Shown: one piece after another, positions 17,252 through 23,933 of the stretch | Numbering within the stretch: position 1 is the first letter of the stretch | How the letters are laid out: every line of letters begins with the position of its first letter | Origin: a virus | DNA: 42,905 bases | Strand: one strand, 5' to 3' | IMG/VR virus record: IMGVR_UViG_3300042865_000219 | Span: 1 to 42,905 of that record | Program-made: the position numbers and the translations under genes | Notes under the pieces: generated by a model | The model's database searches: none | Seen by the model: the letters and a program-made list of their open reading frames with translations, nothing else | Told to the model about the DNA's origin: nothing

Positions 17252-18616
17252 GTGACGTATCTGCCCCGCGCCAACGAACCAGTCGTCGAGCCGCACACCC
17301 ATGAGTCCCGCGCCGAGAGTTGGGGCTGCCCAACGTGTATCGCTGATGAGGCCGCAGCGGGTGGCGGTGGCGGCGGGGTTGGTCCCGCCGGACCTCCCGG
17401 TCCCGCCGGACCTGTCGGGCCTGCCGGTCCCGCCTCCACTGTCCCCGGCCCGGCTGGCCCCGCCGGCCCGGCCGGACCTGCTGGCGCTGACTCCACCGTC
17501 CCGGGGCCCGCTGGCCCCGCCGGCGCTGACTCCACTGTCCCCGGTCCCGTCGGGCCTGCCGGTGTCGACGGCACTTCGCTGTCCATACAGGGCGCGGTCC
17601 CCACCTACGCCGACCTCCCCGCCGACGCGGTCGCCGGTGACTGCTACGTCGTCGAGGCCGACGGCCTGCTGTACGACTCCGACGGCGTCGGGTTCCCCCC
17701 AGACGGTGCGGGTGTGCCGTGGGTCGGTAAACAAGGCATCCAAGGCATCCCCGGCGAAATGGGCAGCCAGGGCATTGGCATCAAATACGTCGCCACCGTG
17801 GCTACGGCCAATCTGCTCCCCGCCTCTGCTAACCAGGGCGACTTGTATGTGGTGCAGGATCCCGCCCCGGCGCACGGATTCGTTTGGGATGCAGCCACTT
17901 CCGCGTGGGTGGACGCTGGCCCAGTCCAAGGGCCCCAGGGCGTTCCGGGGGAGCAGGGCGTTCCGGGGATCGCAGGCCCAGCCGGGGCTGACGGCGCCGA
18001 CGGAGCCGACGGTGCCGTCGGCCCAGCGGGTCCGATCATTCCAGCTACCGCAACGGTTTTGGGTGGTGTGAAGATCGGCTCTGGTATCACGGTGACCGCT
18101 GATGGGACGATTTCGTCTTCCGGCGGTGGCACCGGGTTCCTGCCCACGACCGGCGGGGAGATGACCGGGGCCATTGTCTTGCCTTCCGGTATCACTGCCA
18201 TGTCGGTGAAGGGCACCGGCTACAACATGTTGGGTGGCAGCGGCGGTGTCGCGTTCCGCAATAACACGTCAAACATCATCAACCACACCGCGACAGAGGT
18301 GGTCGCCTATGTGCCGATCACCACCTCGGGCAGCGGCGTCGGCGTCCGGTTCGGTAGCGGCGGCCCGTCACTGTCGAAGTCCGGCACCATGATCGCCGCG
18401 TCGGCCCCGATCACCGTGGCGGCGGCCCCGGCCACCGACCCGGAGCTGGCGAACAAGGCTTACGTCGACGCCCAGGTGGCGGCCGGCGGTGGTGGCAGTT
18501 CGGTCACCAACCCGGTCTCGGGCAGCGTGGCCGGAATGTCCATCTGGACAGGCACCCAATCGGCCTACGACGGCCTCACCAAGCAGGCCACAACCGTGTA
18601 CTTCATCACCGGCTAG
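17252..18616 (+). CDS. Collagen-like tail protein
   Basis: A 454-residue protein from GTG 17252 with AGGAGGAG upstream. The first ~40 residues end in a CPTC-like pattern (ESWGCPTCIADEA). They lead into a long Gly-X-Y block (about residues 48-105) with repeated (G-P-A) and GADSTVPGPAG units, then a globular segment (PTYADLPADAVAGDCYVVE) that occurs twice in related form (YVATVATANLLPASANQGDLYVV), another Gly-X-Y stretch (GPQGVPGEQGVPG), and a C-terminal fibre domain. Collagen repeats give trimeric rods. Probably a side fibre. Confidence 0.75.
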   Translation: MTYLPRANEPVVEPHTHESRAESWGCPTCIADEAAAGGGGGGVGPAGPPGPAGPVGPAGPASTVPGPAGPAGPAGPAGADSTVPGPAGPAGADSTVPGPVGPAGVDGTSLSIQGAVPTYADLPADAVAGDCYVVEADGLLYDSDGVGFPPDGAGVPWVGKQGIQGIPGEMGSQGIGIKYVATVATANLLPASANQGDLYVVQDPAPAHGFVWDAATSAWVDAGPVQGPQGVPGEQGVPGIAGPAGADGADGADGAVGPAGPIIPATATVLGGVKIGSGITVTADGTISSSGGGTGFLPTTGGEMTGAIVLPSGITAMSVKGTGYNMLGGSGGVAFRNNTSNIINHTATEVVAYVPITTSGSGVGVRFGSGGPSLSKSGTMIAASAPITVAAAPATDPELANKAYVDAQVAAGGGGSSVTNPVSGSVAGMSIWTGTQSAYDGLTKQATTVYFITG

Positions 18617-18624
18617 GGGCTGAC

Positions 18625-19578
18625 ATGCCATTCGATACAGCAGTCGGCGACACACCGATCGTCAAAGCGTATGTGGGGACCACCCCGGTGATCCGCACCT
18701 ACGTCGGTGATAAGCACGTCTGGCCTCCGTACAGCAGCCGGGTTACCTACGTCAGCTCCCAGGTGTTTACCGGGACCACCAGCGTTGCGTTCCCGACGCA
18801 CACGCCTAACGACCTGCTGGTGATCTACGCAGTGGGCGGGGCGGCACCCACGGCTCCCGCAGGGTGGACGGCGGTGCCTACCGGCCAGACGGGTAACCCG
18901 GCTGGGACGCTGGCCTACAGGTGGGCCACCAGCACCAGCGCGAGCACCGGGACGTGGACGGGCAACGCGGCGGGTGTCATGTATGTGTTCCGGGGTGCCG
19001 ATCAGGTCAACCCGTTCGGGACAGTCGGCACCAGCGTCGGCCCGTCCAGCACCACCGTCACCGCCCCGGCGATCACCCTGACCGACCCCAGCGGCGGGTC
19101 ACTGGTGGCGCACAACTACTACAACAACGGCACCACCGGGGCGTGGACAAACAAAGCACCGACCAACTTCATCATCAAGAACCTCAACTCCCGCATGGCA
19201 TCCACCCTCGCCATCGACACCGCCAGCACCGACGTGGGCGCAACCTCGCTGACGCACTCCTCGGCGCAGACCTGGCGGTCACTGGCGTTTGAGGTGATGG
19301 CACCGGCAGTGTCCACCGGCTTGTACGCGGTGGACGTGGAGTACCTACCCGCCTATGAGGTCCGGTTCACCTGTCGAACCACCTACCCCGAGAGTGCCAG
19401 CGACGGGTTTGCTTTCACGTCCACACCAACCCAAGGGCATAACGGCTACGTCGGGCGGGTGTTCACCCAGAAGTGGACGAGCCAGACGGTGCAGACCTGC
19501 CAGATTCAGGACATCTACGGCGGCGGTGCTGGCGGCACCATGAACACGATCACCGTTGCGGTCAGCCCGAAACCATGA
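18625..19578 (+). CDS. Minor tail protein with beta-sandwich domain
   Basis: A 317-residue protein starting at ATG nine bases after the fibre gene. The short N-terminus (PIVKAYVGTTPVIRTYVGD) has the repeated V-K/R-x-Y-V-G pattern used by many actinophage tail proteins as an attachment sequence. The body is Thr/Ser/Gly-rich beta structure (PNDLLVIYAVGGAAPTAPAG, MYVFRGADQVNPFGTVG). It ends with a Gly-rich tail. The last structural gene of the late tail region; it overlaps the next small gene by four bases. Confidence 0.65.
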   Translation: MPFDTAVGDTPIVKAYVGTTPVIRTYVGDKHVWPPYSSRVTYVSSQVFTGTTSVAFPTHTPNDLLVIYAVGGAAPTAPAGWTAVPTGQTGNPAGTLAYRWATSTSASTGTWTGNAAGVMYVFRGADQVNPFGTVGTSVGPSSTTVTAPAITLTDPSGGSLVAHNYYNNGTTGAWTNKAPTNFIIKNLNSRMASTLAIDTASTDVGATSLTHSSAQTWRSLAFEVMAPAVSTGLYAVDVEYLPAYEVRFTCRTTYPESASDGFAFTSTPTQGHNGYVGRVFTQKWTSQTVQTCQIQDIYGGGAGGTMNTITVAVSPKP

Positions 19579-19652
19579 CCACCGGGATCCTCGGCACCTA
19601 CCTGCTGATCTCGGCGCTGGCCGGCCTGTCCGCCTGGATCCTCTGGTGGTGA
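19575..19652 (+). CDS. Small membrane peptide, 25 residues
   Basis: ATG overlaps the previous stop codon. The peptide MTTGILGTYLLISALAGLSA plus ILWW is one hydrophobic helix with almost no soluble part. Coupled overlaps with genes on both sides support it as real. It could be an accessory lysis protein, as it lies directly upstream of the lysis module. Confidence 0.5.
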   Translation: MTTGILGTYLLISALAGLSAWILWW

Positions 19653-19753
19653 GGTCACTGTTCGCCGCCGCCCTCCTCGTGGCGGTGGTCGCCGGCGGGT
19701 TCGTTATCGGTGCGGTGCAGGCCGTCGCCGAGGAGACCTGGCCGGACTGGTAA
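19649..19753 (+). CDS. Small membrane peptide, 34 residues
   Basis: GTG at 19649 overlaps the preceding stop by four bases. The product begins VRSLFAAALLVAVVAGGFVI, a single transmembrane helix or uncleaved signal sequence, and ends AEETWPDW outside the membrane. It looks like a small membrane partner of the lysis genes; function unknown. Confidence 0.5.
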   Translation: MRSLFAAALLVAVVAGGFVIGAVQAVAEETWPDW

Positions 19754-19756
19754 GCC

Positions 19757-19804
19757 CTCCCAGGCCGGGTGGAGACCCGGGACGGCCGTCACCCGGCCTG
19801 GGAG
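19757..19804 (+). terminator. 15-bp perfect hairpin before the endolysin gene
   Basis: CTCCCAGGCCGGGTG at 19757-19771 pairs perfectly with CACCCGGCCTGGGAG at 19790-19804 around an 18-base loop. It begins three bases after a stop codon. No T-run follows. It probably ends or attenuates the long tail transcript, so the lysis genes may use their own promoter. Confidence 0.6.
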
Positions 19805-19911
19805 CCCTCGAGCTCCCGGCGACCGTCCCAAACAATTGAGTAAGTGCAGCAGCCGTCCCGCTGGCCGTCCCGCCGCCCTAAGGCCGTCCCATAACCCTTA
19901 GGAGTCCACGC
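19805..19911 (+). promoter_or_regulatory. Leader of the endolysin gene with CCGTCCC repeats
   Basis: This gap contains four copies of CCGTCCC starting at 19823, 19853, 19865 and 19884, three of them as GCCGTCCC. The sequence GACGGCCGTC in the loop of the upstream hairpin carries related bases. AGGAG at 19901-19905 is the ribosome binding site for the GTG start at 19912. The repeats could be protein-binding sites or an RNA element. Confidence 0.4.
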
Positions 19912-20805
19912 GTGGCGCAAGTGTTGTCGTACAACAGTTCTCACGACCTCGTAACCCAAGAGACCTACTACAACTGCGGCCCTGGCTCGAGTCAGCTGGT
20001 CCTCAACGCGCGGGGCATCAATGTGTCCGAAGCCGAACTTTCCGGCGTGCTGGGAACCACCGAGAACGGCACCCCGTCGATCGACAACATCGCGAACGGG
20101 CTCAACCATTACGACGGCGAGTCGGCATACGCCTCGATGTGGATGAGCAACGATCCGCCGACGCCGGACGAAGTTAACCTGATGCGCGAAAGGATCTTTC
20201 GGACGATCGCGTGGGGGCGGGGATGCGTCGCGAACGTGGTCGTGCCGCCAGCGAATTACCCTCGCGCTGTGCCGAAGTCAGATCCGAACCTGCCCGGCGC
20301 GGCGGGGCAGTCACCGGGCTACGGCGGCGGCATCGTGTACCACTACATCAGCGTGCTCGGTGCGGACGATTCCGACGACACCGCGATGATCGTGGACCCA
20401 GGGTTTCAGCCGTCGACCTACTGGGTGACCATCACCCAACTAGCCAGCATGGTCACCCCGCACGGCATCGTGTGGGCGTCGGGTGCGCCGCCTCTCGCGC
20501 CGCCCGCGCCGGCCGCGCCGCCGGCGGCGGAGGGCATCGCCACGGTCATCGGTCGTAACGGCCCGAAGCCGTACACCGCTTACAGCGTCGACGACAAGGT
20601 CAGCCATACCGCGCACGAAGTGACGATGTGGCTGCCGGGTCGCACGCTGCGTGACGCCGAGCTCGCCGGGTTCGTGCGAGATCCGGCGCGCGCCGATACC
20701 AGCTTCGGTCACTCGATCAACGCCGCAGCACTGGCGCGCGTTAATCACGAGATCTTGGTGCGGATCGCGGCGAAGCTCGGCGTCGACATCACGGACGTGA
20801 TCTAG
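19912..20805 (+). CDS. lysA: Endolysin (lysin A) with C39-type peptidase domain
   Basis: A 297-residue protein from GTG 19912. The N-terminal domain has YYNCGPGSSQLVLNARG (Cys22), GIVYHYISVLG (His144) and MIVDPGF (Asp162), the Cys-His-Asp arrangement of papain-like C39-type peptidases found at the N-terminus of many actinophage lysin A proteins. It would cut peptide cross-links or stems in peptidoglycan. A Pro/Ala linker (~195-205) leads to a C-terminal ~90 residues without a recognisable amidase or glycosidase domain. It is thus shorter than typical two- or three-domain lysins. The holin gene begins right after the stop codon. Confidence 0.8.
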   Translation: MAQVLSYNSSHDLVTQETYYNCGPGSSQLVLNARGINVSEAELSGVLGTTENGTPSIDNIANGLNHYDGESAYASMWMSNDPPTPDEVNLMRERIFRTIAWGRGCVANVVVPPANYPRAVPKSDPNLPGAAGQSPGYGGGIVYHYISVLGADDSDDTAMIVDPGFQPSTYWVTITQLASMVTPHGIVWASGAPPLAPPAPAAPPAAEGIATVIGRNGPKPYTAYSVDDKVSHTAHEVTMWLPGRTLRDAELAGFVRDPARADTSFGHSINAAALARVNHEILVRIAAKLGVDITDVI

Positions 20806-21246
20806 GTGGGCGACTCGATCCTGACGAGTGCGCGCTTCTGGCAGCAGACCGGCGTCAGGTGCATCAGGACGTTCGCTCAAGCCGCCGGTGGTGTGCTCGG
20901 CGCGTCGGCGACGAACGTGCTGTCGGCGAACTGGCAGCAGGCCGCGACCGCCGGACTTATGGCTGCCGGCATCGCGCTACTGATGTCACTCGAGAAACTT
21001 GAAGAGCTCCCGCCTGATAACGCCGAGGAAGCAGCGGTCGACGCGATCCTCAAGAAGCAGGGCATCGACAGCGGGGCTCCGCTGCCCCCTTTACCGGCGA
21101 GCCGGCCGCAGACGCCGGCGACGAGGACTGCGACACCCCCGCCGCCGGCTTATTCCACGCCGCCGAGATCCGCGCCCGCCTCGCCCGCGATCGTTACGAG
21201 CCCGGTCACCGCTTCTGGTTATCCAAGCCTCGGTGATCCCGCGTGA
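20806..21246 (+). CDS. Holin, r1t-like, with long Pro-rich tail
   Basis: A 146-residue protein with GTG directly after the endolysin stop codon. The N-terminal ~65 residues read FWQQTGVRCIRTFAQAAGGV then a second hydrophobic helix (ATAGLMAAGIALLMSLE), the layout of r1t-type holins with two transmembrane helices. The C-terminal half is a Pro/Ala/Thr-rich tail (residues ~90-146), longer than usual. It would permeabilise the membrane so the endolysin reaches the wall. The stop overlaps the next gene. Confidence 0.75.
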   Translation: MGDSILTSARFWQQTGVRCIRTFAQAAGGVLGASATNVLSANWQQAATAGLMAAGIALLMSLEKLEELPPDNAEEAAVDAILKKQGIDSGAPLPPLPASRPQTPATRTATPPPPAYSTPPRSAPASPAIVTSPVTASGYPSLGDPA

Positions 21247-21434
21247 ACGACATTAAAGACAAACTGCTGGCGTCGCCGAAGACGTTGTTGACTGCGCTCG
21301 TCGCCGCGCTGTGGGGCTTGTCGTTCGTCGTGCGTATCTGGAAGCCGGAGTTCACTCTCGGCGCGGCGTTCGACTCCACCACCACGACGGTGATGGGTTA
21401 CTGGTTCACTCAGCAGAAGGGCGACGAAGTATGA
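21243..21434 (+). CDS. Small membrane protein of the lysis module
   Basis: A 63-residue protein from GTG 21243 with one clear transmembrane helix (LLTALVAALWGLSFVVRIW) and a second weakly hydrophobic segment (FDSTTTTVMGYWF). Size, overlap with the holin gene and topology suggest a second holin or an antiholin. Four-base overlaps join it to both neighbours. Confidence 0.6.
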   Translation: MNDIKDKLLASPKTLLTALVAALWGLSFVVRIWKPEFTLGAAFDSTTTTVMGYWFTQQKGDEV

Positions 21435-21817
21435 CGCAGCAATGGATCAGCCTGTTGCTGGTCGGCATCATCATGGGCTTCTTGTTAGGCGGGTCGTTCG
21501 CGCGGCGCAACAAGGGCGATAAATGGAACATGGCCCTCGGTGTCGCGTTCGCGATGGTCGGCGTGTTGTCGATGGGCAACCTGGTGATCCTGGCGCAGAA
21601 GCAGCGTCAGGCGTTCCAGCAGGCCGACGCGAAGCTTGCGTGCATCTCGCAGGTCGTCGACGCGGCGCGCTCGTCGACGGGATACAACAGCATCCGCGAT
21701 ACGGCGTTCCTTCAATACTTGAAGGGTGAGACTCCGGTCGATCAGCTGCGCGACGTGCTGTCCGCGCCGCCGCCGCCGCTGCCGGCGTGCGACATCACCT
21801 GGGACGGCGTCGGCTAG
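21431..21817 (+). CDS. Membrane protein of the lysis module
   Basis: A 128-residue protein with two N-terminal transmembrane helices (SLLLVGIIMGFLLGGSFA and ALGVAFAMVGVLSMGNLVI) joined by a basic turn, followed by a soluble helical region (AQKQRQAFQQADAKLACISQ) and a Pro-rich end with two cysteines. It could be a holin-associated or spanin-like protein. The family is not recognised. Confidence 0.55.
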   Translation: MTQQWISLLLVGIIMGFLLGGSFARRNKGDKWNMALGVAFAMVGVLSMGNLVILAQKQRQAFQQADAKLACISQVVDAARSSTGYNSIRDTAFLQYLKGETPVDQLRDVLSAPPPPLPACDITWDGVG

Positions 21818-21822
21818 ACATC

Positions 21823-21990
21823 ATGTGGCTCGTCGTTGAGATCTTCGGTGTGACGGTGTTCGCCGCTGGTGTGGGTACGCGCCGCCGGCCGCAGTGGATC
21901 ACGAACACCGACGGTAGTTTCGAGCTCGCGCCGGCCGAGCCCGAAGAAGAGTATGAGTACGAGTACGAAGACGTGTTCGGCTTCCACTAG
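21823..21990 (+). CDS. Small membrane protein with acidic tyrosine-rich tail
   Basis: A 55-residue protein from ATG 21823. One hydrophobic helix (LVVEIFGVTVFAAGVG) is followed by RRRPQW and a highly acidic tail with repeated EYEYEYED. It is the last gene before a strong terminator and closes the late operon. Function unknown; gene order suggests lysis. Confidence 0.5.
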   Translation: MWLVVEIFGVTVFAAGVGTRRRPQWITNTDGSFELAPAEPEEEYEYEYEDVFGFH

Positions 21991-22003
21991 AACCAACGAA
22001 ACA

Positions 22004-22033
22004 AAAGGCCCCCCTCTTCGGAGGGGGGCCTTT
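22004..22033. terminator. Bidirectional intrinsic terminator
   Basis: AAAGGCCCCCCTC pairs perfectly with GAGGGGGGCCTTT through a TTCG tetraloop, and is flanked by A-rich sequence on the left and TTTGTTTTG on the right. It ends the rightward late operon and the leftward two-gene operon that faces it. Confidence 0.92.
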
Positions 22034-22044
22034 GTTTTGTCGTC

Positions 22045-22242
22045 TTAGGTGTAGTCGTGTCTGCCGGTGGCGAGCCGCTGCTCGGCTTCGCGTTTCGCGC
22101 GGTCGACGTCGCCGGCCGAGAAACCTTTCGCCGCGATCTTCTCGGCGAGTTCGACTGCCTGCTGCGCCTTCTCGTCGGTCGGTGCGGTCACTGCGAGTAC
22201 GAGTGCTTCGACGAGCGCGTCGTATCGGGTCGGGAAGGTCAT
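22045..22242 (-). CDS. Small leftward protein of unknown function
   Basis: A 65-residue helical protein (MTFPTRYDALVEALVLAVTA, then EKAQQAVELAEKIAAKGFSA) starting at 22242. It overlaps the HTH gene upstream by four bases and stops just before the bidirectional terminator. A regulatory partner of the HTH protein is possible, but the sequence shows no DNA-binding motif. Confidence 0.6.
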   Translation of the reverse strand: MTFPTRYDALVEALVLAVTAPTDEKAQQAVELAEKIAAKGFSAGDVDRAKREAEQRLATGRHDYT

Positions 22243-22433
22243 CGGCGTCCGTCTCTGATCTGGTAGGTGCGTTCTGGTGACAGTCCGGCGGCGGCTGCGA
22301 TCTCCGGGCCGGTGTGTCCGGCGTTGAACGCCGCGCGGACGAGTTCGACGAGCTCGGCGGTGAGTTCGTGTGTTTGTTCGTTGAGTTTGCGGTACCGCGT
22401 GCGGTTGGCGGTTATCGCTGCTAGTGGGTTCAT
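22239..22433 (-). CDS. Small helix-turn-helix DNA-binding protein
   Basis: A 64-residue protein. The C-terminal part reads ELVRAAFNAGHTGPEIAAAA then GLSPERTYQIRDGRR, a clear helix-turn-helix. It is transcribed leftward from the palindrome-rich gap at 22434-22503 and shares that gap with the rightward small-gene operon, so it may regulate both. A four-base overlap couples it to the next leftward gene. Confidence 0.7.
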   Translation of the reverse strand: MNPLAAITANRTRYRKLNEQTHELTAELVELVRAAFNAGHTGPEIAAAAGLSPERTYQIRDGRR

Positions 22434-22503
22434 GCCGGCGACTGTAGCACGCTTCTAGTGGTGGGATTAGTAATCCGTAGCTGTAGCGTGCTACATTAAA
22501 CGC
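22434..22503. promoter_or_regulatory. Divergent promoter region with palindromic operators
   Basis: Three symmetric elements fill this gap: GGATTA-G-TAATCC at 22464-22476, TGTAGC-GT-GCTACA at 22482-22495, and a further TGTAGCACGC at 22443-22452 that is an inverted partner of the latter. The AT content is higher than around it. ATG 22504 lies only eight bases after the second palindrome, so its transcript may be leaderless with CTACATTAA as the -10 region. Confidence 0.6.
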
Positions 22504-22851
22504 ATGACCAACACGAACGCGCGCCCCGCGCGCTGCCGCGACTGCGGCTCGACCGACGTCGAGTGGCGTCAGAACAAAGCGGGTAAGTGGTATCTCGCCG
22601 ACCTGCGCCACGGCATCCGTGGCTCGGTCTACTCCGACGGGCCGCACTACGGGTCGTGCTCGGTTAAGGGTCCGCGCGCCGAGCGTCTGCGCGCGATCGA
22701 AGAGCACAACGCGCGCGTCGAAGCCGAGCGCGCCGCCGAAGCGAAGAAGTCCGCCGAGATCAACGCGCGGATGCTCGAGATGATCAAGTCCGGCATGAGC
22801 AGCGACGAGATCGTCGCCGCTATCTACAACGAAGAGGGAGACAGCAAGTGA
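22504..22851 (+). CDS. Small zinc-finger-like protein
   Basis: A 115-residue protein with N-terminal CRDCGSTDVEWRQNKAGKWY, a partial zinc ribbon, completed perhaps by the later single Cys in YGSCSV. The C-terminal half is a long charged helix (RLRAIEEHNARVEAERAAEA). First gene of a rightward operon of small genes. Function unknown. Confidence 0.6.
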   Translation: MTNTNARPARCRDCGSTDVEWRQNKAGKWYLADLRHGIRGSVYSDGPHYGSCSVKGPRAERLRAIEEHNARVEAERAAEAKKSAEINARMLEMIKSGMSSDEIVAAIYNEEGDSK

Positions 22852-23093
22852 TCGACAACAGTGCGCGGCGCGCGAACCACGGCGACATCGTCGTCGACAT
22901 CAGCCGGCCGCACCGAGTCACGATCGGCACGGTCGTCGGATCTCGCGGCGGAATGTTCAACAACGACCTTGTCGACGTGTTCTGGCATCACCTTGGTTAC
23001 ACGAACTGGGAGCCGGCCGGCGGTCTGCTGCTGGTCGAGCTCGCCGGCCGCGACGTCGCGGTCACCGACAAAACGATGGGAGACAGCAAGTGA
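22848..23093 (+). CDS. Small protein of unknown function
   Basis: An 81-residue protein from GTG 22848, overlapping the previous stop. The sequence HGDIVVDISRPHRVTIGTVV and FWHHLGYTNWEPAGGLLLVE suggests a small beta barrel. No family recognised. The C-terminal MGDSK resembles the end of the upstream gene (EGDSK) because both carry the ribosome binding site for the next start. Confidence 0.55.
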   Translation: MIDNSARRANHGDIVVDISRPHRVTIGTVVGSRGGMFNNDLVDVFWHHLGYTNWEPAGGLLLVELAGRDVAVTDKTMGDSK

Positions 23094-23269
23094 GGATCGA
23101 CAACATCGCCGAGTACCGGCGCGGGAAGCTCGACGGGAAACTCGCGCACGACGCCGCGCAGCGCGGCGGCGCGTCGTACAGCATCGCGTACCCGCGTCAC
23201 CACGACGACTCGTACATCGCCGGCTGGGTCGCCGGCTGGGACAACTGCGCGCACGGGTCAGCCCGATGA
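23090..23269 (+). CDS. Small conserved-type phage protein
   Basis: A 59-residue protein from GTG 23090. It contains EYRRGKLDGKLAHDAAQRGG and SYIAGWVAGWDNCAHG. The paired G-x-x-x-G motifs around conserved aromatic residues are seen in many small actinophage proteins and recall ribosome modulation factor-like domains; that link is tentative. Overlaps its neighbours by four bases on each side. Confidence 0.5.
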   Translation: MRIDNIAEYRRGKLDGKLAHDAAQRGGASYSIAYPRHHDDSYIAGWVAGWDNCAHGSAR

Positions 23270-23382
23270 TCGCGCAGTGCGACGAGTGCCACTGGGAGTA
23301 CATGGTCGATCACGCGCTGGCGTGCGAAGCGCGCGCCGCGCAGCACGCCGCGACGACCGGGCACGAGGTCGAGGTCCGATGA
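23266..23382 (+). CDS. Very small Cys/His protein
   Basis: A 38-residue protein beginning MIAQCDECHWEYMVDHALAC and ending with a His-rich helix (QHAATTGHEVEV). The CxxCH...C...H spacing fits one small zinc knuckle. Tight four-base overlaps with both neighbours support it as a real gene. Confidence 0.5.
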   Translation: MIAQCDECHWEYMVDHALACEARAAQHAATTGHEVEVR

Positions 23383-23528
23383 AGGTTCGTGTGACGTTCA
23401 CCGTCGACGTCGACCCGGAGGACTGGGCGAACGCGTTCGGCCTGGAACGCTCCGAAGTGCGAGCCGACGTGCAGCGGTATCTCGCACGTATCGGTCAAGA
23501 GTATGTCGATTATCAGATCAACGGATAA
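23379..23528 (+). CDS. Small DNA-binding-like or adaptor protein
   Basis: A 49-residue protein, MKVRVTFTVDVDPEDWANAF with a helical end (RADVQRYLARIGQEYVDYQI). The strand followed by two helices could be a ribbon-helix-helix fold, though this is a guess. Overlaps the preceding stop codon. Confidence 0.5.
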   Translation: MKVRVTFTVDVDPEDWANAFGLERSEVRADVQRYLARIGQEYVDYQING

Positions 23529-23538
23529 GAGGAGAACA

Positions 23539-23865
23539 GTGATCACGAATATGAGTTACGGGTCGTGGGCTCGGCGGGTCGAGCACGCGACGACGACGCT
23601 CGAGGACAGCGTGCAAGACGCGCTGTCGGACGGGCACGCCGGCAAGGTCGACTTCGACGCGATCGTCGCCGACTACCGCGCGGCGATCAACGCCGCGCTG
23701 CCGGCCGGAGTGCAACTGTGCGGCAGCGAGTTCTACGGGCCGGCATACGAAGCGGACTGCGACTTCGCCGGCTTCGATCTCGACGAGGACGGATTGCTCG
23801 ACATCAACGCGATCATCTGCGCGATCGACTTCTGGGCGATCGTCGAGAAACACTCGCCGAGTTAA
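23539..23865 (+). CDS. Protein of unknown function
   Basis: A 108-residue acidic protein from GTG 23539 (GAGGAG upstream) or ATG 23551. It has a helical start (SWARRVEHATTTLEDSVQDA) and an acidic C-terminal part (FAGFDLDEDGLLDINAIICA) that superficially resembles a calcium-loop or acidic DNA-mimic segment. It is the last gene before a strong terminator. Confidence 0.55.
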   Translation: MITNMSYGSWARRVEHATTTLEDSVQDALSDGHAGKVDFDAIVADYRAAINAALPAGVQLCGSEFYGPAYEADCDFAGFDLDEDGLLDINAIICAIDFWAIVEKHSPS

Positions 23866-23890
23866 GAGGCTTAACCCGATCCGAACCGAG

Positions 23891-23923
23891 AACGCCCCGC
23901 TAGCGTCGCGCTAGCGGGGCGTT
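23891..23923. terminator. Bidirectional intrinsic terminator
   Basis: A perfect 15-bp stem (AACGCCCCGCTAGCG with its complement) and a three-base loop separate the rightward small-gene operon from the leftward integrase gene. T-rich sequence follows only weakly on either side. Confidence 0.88.
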
Positions 23924-23933
23924 TCCGTTGCTG

